In this document: positions 1-4,874 of the stretch, one piece after another | Layout of the letters: every line of letters starts with the position of its first letter | How positions within the stretch are numbered: position 1 is the stretch's first letter | Notes under the pieces: model-generated | The model's database searches: none | Told to the model about the DNA's origin: nothing | What the model saw: only the letters and a program-made list of their open reading frames with translations | Source of the DNA: Candidatus Woesearchaeota archaeon | GTDB taxonomy: Archaea; Nanobdellota; Nanobdellia; SCGC-AAA011-G17; GW2011-AR17 | Length of the DNA: 5,090 nucleotides | Reading direction: 5' to 3' | Assembly (NCBI GenBank): GCA_003694495.1 | Contig: RFJO01000082.1 | Span: 1 to 5,090 of the forward strand | Made by a program: the position numbers and the translations under genes

Positions 1-170
1 CCATTACCCCATTCTTTTTTAACAGATGACAGATATTGTTTAAGTTTAGTTTTATTTTTCATATGTTCTTGTAATAAATAGATAGACCTATACCTGTTAT
101 AAGGCTGCGTACAATACCTTCCTTTTTTCAATATCAACAAAGGTTTCGCCAGATTAATGTCCTTATCCAT
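1..170 (-). CDS. Partial protein of unknown function (N-terminal part only)
   Basis: An open frame begins with ATG at 168-170 on the minus strand and runs without a stop to the window edge, giving 56 residues. The visible part starts MDKDINLAKPLLILKKG and is rich in Lys, Tyr and Leu, with no signal peptide, membrane helix or motif I recognise. A good Shine-Dalgarno (AAGGAGT, plus-strand 177-183) lies six bases before the start, and a TATA-like box lies at 199-206, so the start is well supported. The gene is divergent from the DUF4405-like gene, with an 81-bp shared promoter region. Because the C-terminal part is outside the window, no function is proposed. Confidence 0.6.
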   Translation of the reverse strand, partial: MDKDINLAKPLLILKKGRYCTQPYNRYRSIYLLQEHMKNKTKLKQYLSSVKKEWGN

Positions 171-176
171 TTTGCT

Positions 177-183
177 ACTCCTT
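177..183 (-). promoter_or_regulatory. Shine-Dalgarno for the partial minus-strand gene
   Basis: The minus strand reads AAGGAGT six bases before the ATG at 170, a strong match to the archaeal anti-Shine-Dalgarno. If transcription starts about 25 nt after the TATA-like box at 199-206, this motif would sit at the very edge of the transcript. It would be fully transcribed only from a start further upstream, for example one driven by the AT box at 215-230. Which start is used cannot be decided by eye. Confidence 0.5.
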
Positions 184-198
184 GAAAGTTACAAATAA

Positions 199-206
199 TA
201 TATAAA
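199..206 (-). promoter_or_regulatory. TATA-like box for the partial minus-strand gene
   Basis: The minus strand reads TTTATATA, centred about 32 nt before the ATG at 170. It is a close match to the archaeal TATA consensus and gives a very short leader. Confidence 0.45.
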
Positions 207-218
207 TCTTTTGGAAAA

Positions 219-227
219 TTATAAATA
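219..227 (+). promoter_or_regulatory. TATA box of the DUF4405-like gene (leaderless)
   Basis: TTATAAATA is preceded by a purine-rich stretch (GGAAAA) that could act as BRE. Its centre is about 28 nt before the ATG at 252, the distance at which archaeal transcription would begin at or next to the start codon. This supports the ATG at 252 over the in-frame GTG at 234, which would lie upstream of the expected transcription start. Confidence 0.55.
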
Positions 228-251
228 TTTTGGGTGTTTTTATTGTTTTCA

Positions 252-506
252 ATGGCTAGTGCAAAAGTAAATTATGTAACAGATTTTGTGATGTTTTTGG
301 GTTTTTTGATTGTAGGTATAAGCGGCGTAATTTTATTATTTTGGCGTAACTTGGCAGAAGGAAAGGCCTTTCTTTACTTATCCAGGCACACTTGGCTTAA
401 TTATCATAAATGGGTAGGATTATTTTTTGTTATAATAGTTGTTCTTCATTTTGCATTTCATTGGAAATGGGTTGTATGCATGACAAAAAGCGTGTTTAAA
501 AAGTGA
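252..506 (+). CDS. Small DUF4405 / cytochrome-b561-like membrane protein
   Basis: This is an 84-aa integral membrane protein with two hydrophobic helices, about residues 12-30 and 55-70. A histidine-rich linker lies between them: RHTW (His46), YHKW (His52), then LH (His66) and HW (His70) at the end of helix two. This order of G-SG helix, SRHxW, LHKWxG and LHxxxHW is how I recognise the DUF4405 family (Pfam PF14358), whose conserved histidines resemble the haem ligands of b561-type cytochromes. Haem binding is inferred, not shown. I chose ATG 252 because a TATA box sits about 28 nt before it; the GTG at 234 would add six residues. The gene stands alone, divergent from the partial gene and 61 nt before the acidic gene. 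It might carry electrons for the nearby formate dehydrogenase, but they are not co-transcribed. Confidence 0.75.
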   Translation: MASAKVNYVTDFVMFLGFLIVGISGVILLFWRNLAEGKAFLYLSRHTWLNYHKWVGLFFVIIVVLHFAFHWKWVVCMTKSVFKK

Positions 507-518
507 TTCACCGAAAGG

Positions 519-526
519 TTTATATA
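519..526 (+). promoter_or_regulatory. BRE/TATA box of the acidic small gene
   Basis: TTTATATA, preceded by the purine-rich CCGAAAGG (511-518), is a textbook archaeal BRE plus TATA. It is centred about 45 nt before the ATG at 568, which predicts a transcription start near 547-550 and a leader of about 20 nt. This gene is therefore not leaderless, unlike its neighbours, and it has a Shine-Dalgarno in that leader. Confidence 0.65.
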
Positions 527-544
527 GAAAATACAGAAAAATTA

Positions 545-550
545 TTTTTT
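545..550 (+). terminator. Possible T-run terminator after the DUF4405-like gene
   Basis: Six T residues lie about 40 nt after the stop of the DUF4405-like gene. Archaeal RNA polymerase can terminate on such non-template T-runs without a hairpin. The run coincides with the predicted transcription start of the acidic gene, so its role is uncertain. Confidence 0.25.
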
Positions 551-555
551 CATAA

Positions 556-561
556 AGGTGA
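556..561 (+). promoter_or_regulatory. Shine-Dalgarno of the acidic small gene
   Basis: AGGTGA lies six bases before the ATG at 568. It pairs perfectly with the UCACCU found at the 3' end of archaeal 16S rRNA. This site fixes the start codon and is the main reason to accept such a short open frame as a gene. Confidence 0.7.
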
Positions 562-567
562 GACAAA

Positions 568-702
568 ATGGAAGAAGATGCATACGAATTTGACGAAGAT
601 GATTTCATATCAGAGGAGCCAGAGTTTGAGCAGCCGCATTGGGACACAGATGAGAGGGACGAGATTTTAGACGAGATGGGCATAGACTTTGATGATGATT
701 AG
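568..702 (+). CDS. Extremely acidic 44-aa protein, unknown function
   Basis: This short open frame has its own TATA box (519-526) and a strong Shine-Dalgarno (556-561), so I regard it as a real gene. The product has 23 Asp/Glu among 44 residues and only one Arg and no Lys, a net charge near -22. Two acidic clusters (residues 2-21 and 26-44) flank a short PHW core, and the tail ends IDFDDD. It has no membrane helix, signal peptide or Cys. It is probably partly disordered, perhaps with a helix at residues 26-37. I do not recognise a family. Such proteins can bind basic partners such as ribosomal proteins, histones or polymerase subunits, or mimic nucleic acid, but nothing here decides. Its TAG stop overlaps the stop of the convergent formate dehydrogenase gene. 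Confidence 0.75.
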   Translation: MEEDAYEFDEDDFISEEPEFEQPHWDTDERDEILDEMGIDFDDD

Positions 703-2696
703 ATTTTTTTAATTTTTACTATTATTCCTTTATATTCTGGTGTTTTTGAGATATCAATTAATTTTTCTGAAGTAAGAAGGTTTACTTTAGCTTCGTTAAA
801 GTGCACAGGCATAAACAGATAATTTTCTTTGACGTCATTGGTTATTTTTGCTTTAGCTTTTATTTTTTGTTTGTTTGGCGCGGTAATTTCTACCATGGTG
901 TTATCTTTTATTTTAAGACGTTTAGCATCTTTTGGGTTTATGTTTACAAAAGGTTCATTATTAATCTTTGTTAATGTTTGGCAATGTCTTGACATTGTTC
1001 CGGTTTGGAAATGTTCTAACGTGCCTGCAGTAATAAGCCTGAAAGGAAAATTTTTGTTCCTGATCATGCTTGGCGGATAAATTCTTATGGATGGGAATAT
1101 AGCTTTTCCTTCTTTATGATAGAAATAACTTTTGTACAGAACCTTTTCGCTTTTTTTCGTTGCAGGGAACTGCACGCCGTAATTTTGTTTAATCTTTTTG
1201 TATGTTATCTCAGAATATATATCAATTTTTTTTCTAAGTTTATCCCATATTTGTTTAGTATTTTTATAATTAAAATCTTTTTTATTGCCCATAGCTTTTG
1301 CAATCATGCATATAATTTTCCAGTCTTCAATCCCGTTGTAACTTACAGCTTTTTCTAGTAACTGTACTCTTCTTTCTGAGTTGGTAAATGTTCCGTCTTT
1401 CTCGGCAAACGATGCGGCAGGCAACACAACGTCAGCAAACTTTGCAGTTTCTGTCATGAAAATGTCTTGCACAACAATGAACTCTGCTTTTTTGAACGCC
1501 TTATAATTCAGTTTAAGGTTTGGATGACTCATTGCAGGGTTTTCGCCCATTATATACAATGCTTTTATTTGTCCTGTTAAGATCCCTTCAACCATTTCTG
1601 TTGAGCTCAATGCTGTGTTGAATTTTTTTTCAAAGTACGGGAAGCCATTTTTGTCGTATTTAAGTTTTTTATTATAATAAGCCTGGATATCTGATGCTCC
1701 TTGCACATTACATTGTCCTCTCAACGGTGCAACGCCTGTGCCCTCTTTGCCTATGTTTCCGGTAAGCAACGCCATGCACCCGACAAGTTCAACATTCGTG
1801 ACGCACCCTGCGCTTTCCGTTAGTCCTAGGCCATTAATAAATATTGTTTTATTATTGCCAATAAGTTGCCCGATTTCTTCTACTAAGTTAGGGTTAACCC
1901 CAGCATATTCACAAAGTTCATTTATATCGCCAAAAGGTTTAAGCTCTTCTATAAAAAAATCATAATCTTTTGTTCTTCTAAGCATTTCTTTATCTATAAG
2001 ATTATTCTTTATTAGATACTTGCATATGGCAATGTAAAACGCATCATCTTTGCCTTCTTCTATTTCTACATGTATATCAGCACTCTTTGCAGTTTTACTT
2101 TTCCTTGGGTCAACAACAATCAGCTTAACCCCTTTTCTTTTTGCATTTAGTATATGGTTGAATATTATCGGATGCTGCACAGCAGGGTTAGCCCCACAGA
2201 TCATGATAGCTTTAGCTTTTTCAAAATCTGAGTATGAACAAGACATGGCACTAATGCCAAACATTTTTGAGTATGCTATCCCTGAAGGCATATGGCATAG
2301 CCTTGCACATTGGTCTACGTTTGGTGATTTTAGCACTTTTGATGCAAGTTCATACATTAAAAAATTCTCTTCATTAGTACACTTAGAACTATTTAATATC
2401 CCGATAGAGTTTCCGCCATGTTTTTTTATAATTTGTTTTAAGTTTTTTGCAACATATCTTATTGCTTCATCCCATGAAAATTCAACAAACTTATTATTTT
2501 TTTTAATTAAAGGTTTTTTTAACCTTTCTTTATTTTTCACAAACTCATGAGAACTTAATCCTTTTACACAAGCCATGCCTTTATTTGACGGCGCATTTTT
2601 GTTTGGTTCAACTTTAACAATGTCATTGTTCTCAACATATAATGTTAACGAACACCCTGTGCCGCAGAAAGGGCAAACACTTTGAAACTTTTGCAT
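699..2696 (-). CDS. fdhA: Formate dehydrogenase catalytic subunit (Cys-type, Mo/W-bis-MGD)
   Basis: This member of the molybdopterin oxidoreductase (DMSO reductase) superfamily probably interconverts formate and CO2. Numbering from ATG 2696 (665 aa): an N-terminal 4Fe-4S domain has CPFCGTGC (Cys8, Cys11, Cys15) and Cys43 in CVKG, with Lys45 placed to relay electrons. The active site CARLCH gives Cys134 (codon TGC, not Sec TGA) followed by His135, the formate dehydrogenase signature; nitrate reductases usually have Met after Cys. Arg326 in PLRGQ matches the formate-binding Arg of E. coli FdhF. Cofactor-binding segments include GENP (384), DVVLPA (422), TNSERRVQ (438) and HFQTGTMSR (562). There is no Tat signal, so it should be cytoplasmic. 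A TTG at 2706-2708 could add four residues; neither start has a clear Shine-Dalgarno. It follows the 54-aa membrane gene as a likely operon. No FdhB or other electron-acceptor subunit is encoded nearby. At 665 aa it is near the usual size for this subunit. Confidence 0.9.
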   Translation of the reverse strand: MQKFQSVCPFCGTGCSLTLYVENNDIVKVEPNKNAPSNKGMACVKGLSSHEFVKNKERLKKPLIKKNNKFVEFSWDEAIRYVAKNLKQIIKKHGGNSIGILNSSKCTNEENFLMYELASKVLKSPNVDQCARLCHMPSGIAYSKMFGISAMSCSYSDFEKAKAIMICGANPAVQHPIIFNHILNAKRKGVKLIVVDPRKSKTAKSADIHVEIEEGKDDAFYIAICKYLIKNNLIDKEMLRRTKDYDFFIEELKPFGDINELCEYAGVNPNLVEEIGQLIGNNKTIFINGLGLTESAGCVTNVELVGCMALLTGNIGKEGTGVAPLRGQCNVQGASDIQAYYNKKLKYDKNGFPYFEKKFNTALSSTEMVEGILTGQIKALYIMGENPAMSHPNLKLNYKAFKKAEFIVVQDIFMTETAKFADVVLPAASFAEKDGTFTNSERRVQLLEKAVSYNGIEDWKIICMIAKAMGNKKDFNYKNTKQIWDKLRKKIDIYSEITYKKIKQNYGVQFPATKKSEKVLYKSYFYHKEGKAIFPSIRIYPPSMIRNKNFPFRLITAGTLEHFQTGTMSRHCQTLTKINNEPFVNINPKDAKRLKIKDNTMVEITAPNKQKIKAKAKITNDVKENYLFMPVHFNEAKVNLLTSEKLIDISKTPEYKGIIVKIKKI
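704..717 (+). terminator. T-run terminator after the acidic small gene
   Basis: Runs of seven and five T residues, split by AA, begin two bases after the TAG stop of the acidic gene. This fits hairpin-free archaeal termination. The runs are also the coding sequence for the Lys/Ile-rich C-terminus of the convergent dehydrogenase, so the same bases would serve both genes. Confidence 0.45.
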
Positions 2697-2714
2697 AATA
2701 TTTTTCAAGGCATT

Positions 2715-2879
2715 TTAAAATTTAAATCTTTCGAATAGGAAAGATAGTGCAAAATATATTAACACTAATGTAGAAAGTCCCAGCGTGGTTGAAACTTTTT
2801 CTCCTGTTATCCAAATTTTTATGATATGGTAGCCAACGAAAAGCATCAGTATATCTCTTATAAGTCCTCTTGGTCTCAT
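2715..2879 (-). CDS. 54-aa two-helix membrane protein, first gene of the fdhA transcript
   Basis: An ATG at 2877-2879 opens a 54-codon frame ending with TAA at 2715-2717. The product starts MRPRGLIRD and has two hydrophobic segments, about residues 9-26 and 32-50, joined by a short polar loop (ITGEKVS) and closed by a basic ERFKF tail. It has no Cys and one His (His18, inside helix one). A TATA box lies about 26 nt before the start, the leaderless distance also seen at its neighbours, which is why I accept it. It ends 18 nt before the ATG of the formate dehydrogenase gene (6 nt before the alternative TTG), so the two are almost certainly co-transcribed. I recognise no family. A membrane tether or small partner for the dehydrogenase is possible but inferred only from position. 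Confidence 0.68.
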   Translation of the reverse strand: MRPRGLIRDILMLFVGYHIIKIWITGEKVSTTLGLSTLVLIYFALSFLFERFKF

Positions 2880-2900
2880 AATTACCAGTAAGTTTAATCT

Positions 2901-2908
2901 AATATAAA
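2901..2908 (-). promoter_or_regulatory. TATA box of the membrane protein / fdhA transcript (leaderless)
   Basis: The minus strand reads TTTATATT, preceded by AAAG. It is centred 25-26 nt before the ATG at 2879, so transcription should start at or beside the start codon. It lies only a few bases from the TATA box of the divergent GTPase gene, so two TBP complexes could not easily sit here at once. Confidence 0.55.
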
Positions 2909-2921
2909 AACTTTAATATAT
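2906..2921 (+). promoter_or_regulatory. BRE/TATA of the GTPase gene (leaderless)
   Basis: AAAAACTTTAATATAT closely matches the element before the hydrolase gene at 3963-3980. The TTTAATAT part is centred about 28 nt before ATG 2944. The earlier in-frame ATG at 2920 lies inside this box, which argues that 2944 is the true start. Confidence 0.6.
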
Positions 2922-2943
2922 GGATATCTTCATTTATAGAGTT

Positions 2944-3675
2944 ATGGCAAAGAATTTTTGGAAGATTGTTAACGAAGTAATCTCTGAAAGTGACATAATC
3001 TTAGAAGTTTTAGACTCCAGGTTAGTCAATGAAACAAGAAACAAGGAGATTGAGGATAAAGTTAAGGCATCCAATAAAGTTTTAATTTACGTTTTAAACA
3101 AATGTGATCTTGTTGATATTGAAAGGTTAAAAAAATTAAAGTTAAAACCGTCAGCTTACGTATCATCTCAAAAACGTTACGGCATAACAAAATTATTGCA
3201 CTTGATTTTAAGGTATGCAAAGAAAGACAAGAACATTGTAGGCGTTTTAGGTTACCCCAACACAGGCAAATCCTCTTTAGTGAATGCATTAAAAGGCAGA
3301 AGTTCCGCATCCACATCACCAATAAGCGGGCACACAAAAGGTAAACAGATTATAAGGATAAATAAAAAGTTATACCTTCTTGACAGTCCCGGGGTTTTCC
3401 CGTATAAAGAAAAGAACGAAATGAAGCATGCTGTCACATCTTCCTTGGACCCTGCTAAGGTTAAAGACCCTGAGTTGGCTGTTATTGAGTTAATGAAATC
3501 TTTCCCTGGCAAGATTGAATCATATTATGATGTTCCCCAAACTAAATCTTATGAAAAAACTATTGAGAAAATTGCATTAAAAAACAATAAACTTCTCAAG
3601 GGTGGTGTTCCAGACACAGAAACCATGTCTAGAATAATTTTAAGAAATTGGCAGAAAGGTAAAATAAAATTATAA
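2944..3675 (+). CDS. Circularly permuted YlqF/YawG-family GTPase, ribosome assembly
   Basis: This 243-aa P-loop GTPase has the motif order G4-G5-G1-G2-G3 typical of the YlqF/YawG (RbgA, Nog2, Lsg1) group, which acts in large ribosomal subunit maturation. Visible motifs are G4 NKCD (52-55), G5 near VSS (73-75), G1 GYPNTGKSS (103-111), the G2 Thr in SGHTKG (Thr131) and G3 DSPG (147-150). The opening KNFWKIVNEVI and the DSR/ETRN segment (24-33) are also characteristic. The C-terminal part with LLKGGVPDTETMSRIIL is the usual family ending, and the protein looks complete. I start at ATG 2944; ATG 2920 would add eight residues but falls in the TATA box. It is divergent from the fdhA transcript and overlaps the convergent basic-protein gene by six bases. 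Confidence 0.9.
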   Translation: MAKNFWKIVNEVISESDIILEVLDSRLVNETRNKEIEDKVKASNKVLIYVLNKCDLVDIERLKKLKLKPSAYVSSQKRYGITKLLHLILRYAKKDKNIVGVLGYPNTGKSSLVNALKGRSSASTSPISGHTKGKQIIRINKKLYLLDSPGVFPYKEKNEMKHAVTSSLDPAKVKDPELAVIELMKSFPGKIESYYDVPQTKSYEKTIEKIALKNNKLLKGGVPDTETMSRIILRNWQKGKIKL

Positions 3676-3894
3676 TTCTTTAACTCTTATCTTTTTTGTT
3701 GAGCCCCATCCATGTTTCAGGTCAACCAATTCATATTTTTTAATATTATTTTTTTCAGCCCAAGCTTTAGCAGCTTCTTCACTTTTAAACGTTTTAGGCC
3801 TTTTTGCCCTGTTTCTGGTTGCAAGCCTTATACTTCTTAAGTGCGTGGCTGATTTATTCATTCTTTTTTGTTTAGCATGAATTTTGTGTGCCAT
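3670..3894 (-). CDS. Small very basic 74-aa protein, possibly RNA- or ribosome-associated
   Basis: The product has 22 Lys/Arg against 6 Asp/Glu in 74 residues, a net charge near +16. Residues 1-34 are strongly basic (AKQKR, RSIRLATRNRAKRPK). A helix with SEEAAKAWAEKNN (38-50) follows, then a likely strand YELVDL (54-59), a GWG turn and a strand KKIRVKEL at the end. It has no Cys or membrane helix. The basic tail followed by a small alpha/beta fold is typical of RNA-binding or ribosomal proteins, but I cannot assign it to a named ribosomal protein. A TATA box sits about 28 nt before ATG 3894. It is convergent with a ribosome-assembly GTPase, which fits such a role weakly. The gene is complete, and its stop lies inside the palindrome TTATAA shared with the GTPase stop. 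Confidence 0.8.
   Translation of the reverse strand: MAHKIHAKQKRMNKSATHLRSIRLATRNRAKRPKTFKSEEAAKAWAEKNNIKKYELVDLKHGWGSTKKIRVKEL
3692..3697 (+). terminator. Possible T-run terminator after the GTPase gene
   Basis: Six T residues lie 17 nt after the GTPase stop, inside the convergent basic-protein gene. This is a plausible archaeal hairpin-free terminator, but T-runs are common in this AT-rich DNA. Confidence 0.3.
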
Positions 3895-3918
3895 TTTATT
3901 TAGCTAAATTATATGTTA

Positions 3919-3926
3919 TTTATAAA
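3919..3926 (-). promoter_or_regulatory. TATA box of the basic-protein gene (leaderless)
   Basis: TTTATAAA, a perfect palindrome, is centred about 28 nt before the ATG at 3894 and is followed on the minus strand by no Shine-Dalgarno. This predicts a leaderless mRNA. Confidence 0.55.
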
Positions 3927-3962
3927 TCTTGCTAATTTTTTGTTGATTTGGGATTATAAGCC

Positions 3963-3980
3963 AAAAAACTTTAAATAAAA
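3963..3980 (+). promoter_or_regulatory. BRE/TATA of the hydrolase gene (leaderless)
   Basis: AAAAAACTTTAAATAAAA holds a purine-rich BRE-like part and a TTTAAATA box centred 25-26 nt before the ATG at 3999. It closely matches the element before the GTPase gene, suggesting a common promoter form in this genome. Confidence 0.6.
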
Positions 3981-3998
3981 CAATTATTTATCAACTGT

Positions 3999-4874
3999 AT
4001 GAAAAAGGAGCCAATCATCGCCATTCTTATTTTGCTTATAGTCACTTTAGTATTTTACAACTATAACAACGAACCATCCTGGTCGTTAACAGAAGATGGA
4101 TTAATAAAATATCCAACACACAGGGGCAAGTTGGAATATACAAGAACCTTAATCGAGGATAATGGTTCTTATACAGTAGACAAGGTAGTTTACAAAAGTC
4201 GTGGCAAAGACATTTACGGGTTATTATTTCGTCCAAAATTAGAGGGCAAAGTTCCTGTTGTTGTAGGCTTACCTGCAGCCAGGGCAAGAAAAGAGCAGCA
4301 TCGCGCTATAGCCGAGTTAATTTTATCTCAAGGCATTGCCTATTTTGTTATAGACCAGAGAGGCATTGGCGAAACCTCGGGTCCTATTCCTCCTGGATTA
4401 CATGATTATAACCAGTTTTTAGCTAACAAAGAGCCATTCCAGCACTTAATGATTTATGATGCGCTAAGAGCGTTTGATTTTGTTTACAATCAGAAAGACT
4501 TGGATAAGAACAACATAGTCTTTTTTGGTTCAAGCATGGGTGGCAGGACAGCGATTATTGCTTCAGCGATGGAACCTAAATCTAAAGGCGCAATAGTTTT
4601 CAGCACAGCCGGTTATGTTCCCAAGCCGGGCAGCATAGGCAAATTTATTTATTCATTTAACCCCAACAATTATGTTGGCAATATTTCCCCAAGAAAACTT
4701 GTCATGTTTCATTCAAAAAATGATACAGTAATACCGATAAAAGACGCAGAGGTTACTTTTGAGCTAGCCAAGCAACCGAAAAAGTTTATCGTTATGGACT
4801 CAAGGTGCAACCATGGTTTTTGTTTTTATAACAAGGATGAGTTTGTTAAAGAATTAAAAAGTTTCTTTAATTGA
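3999..4874 (+). CDS. Membrane-anchored alpha/beta hydrolase (dienelactone hydrolase/peptidase-like)
   Basis: This is a 291-aa serine hydrolase with an N-terminal hydrophobic helix (residues 6-20) after a short basic start, best read as a signal anchor that places the enzyme outside the membrane. The alpha/beta fold follows: strands near 60-78 and 85-91, DQRGIGETSG (119-128), the nucleophile elbow GSSMGG with Ser179, then Asp242 in HSKNDTVIP and His272 in CNHGF as the rest of the triad. The usual HG oxyanion motif is replaced by GLPAARARKEQHR (90-102). The only two cysteines, Cys270 and Cys275, flank the catalytic His and could form a disulfide. The overall pattern resembles dienelactone hydrolases, esterases and acyl-peptidases; the substrate cannot be told. 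The leaderless TATA at 3963-3980 supports the start. The end overlaps the next convergent gene by eight bases. Confidence 0.85.
   Translation: MKKEPIIAILILLIVTLVFYNYNNEPSWSLTEDGLIKYPTHRGKLEYTRTLIEDNGSYTVDKVVYKSRGKDIYGLLFRPKLEGKVPVVVGLPAARARKEQHRAIAELILSQGIAYFVIDQRGIGETSGPIPPGLHDYNQFLANKEPFQHLMIYDALRAFDFVYNQKDLDKNNIVFFGSSMGGRTAIIASAMEPKSKGAIVFSTAGYVPKPGSIGKFIYSFNPNNYVGNISPRKLVMFHSKNDTVIPIKDAEVTFELAKQPKKFIVMDSRCNHGFCFYNKDEFVKELKSFFN

Noticed and set aside
420..683. Minus-strand 87-codon open frame that would follow fdhA closely
   Set aside because: It is antisense to the acidic gene; its Ser-rich start is what Asp/Glu codons give when read backwards. It has no promoter or Shine-Dalgarno, and the plus-strand gene has both.
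2295..2297. Possible selenocysteine at the FdhA active site
   Set aside because: The codon on the minus strand is TGC, so this is Cys, and no in-frame TGA interrupts the gene.
2050..2550. Plus-strand 166-codon open frame with hydrophobic stretches
   Set aside because: It lies fully inside fdhA, opposite the 4Fe-4S and active-site coding region, whose motifs are certain. It shows no family pattern and no TATA or Shine-Dalgarno.
2709..2713. ATG at 2711-2713 (minus) as start of fdhA
   Set aside because: It reads ATG CCT TGA and stops at once; only TTG 2708 or ATG 2696 lead into the FdhA frame.
3062..3512. Two minus-strand open frames opposite the GTPase gene
   Set aside because: They overlap the certain GTPase motifs G4, G1 and G3 and have no recognisable content or start signals.
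4042..4287. Minus-strand 81-codon open frame opposite the hydrolase gene
   Set aside because: A shadow of the hydrolase coding strand with an odd Cys/Leu-rich composition and no promoter.
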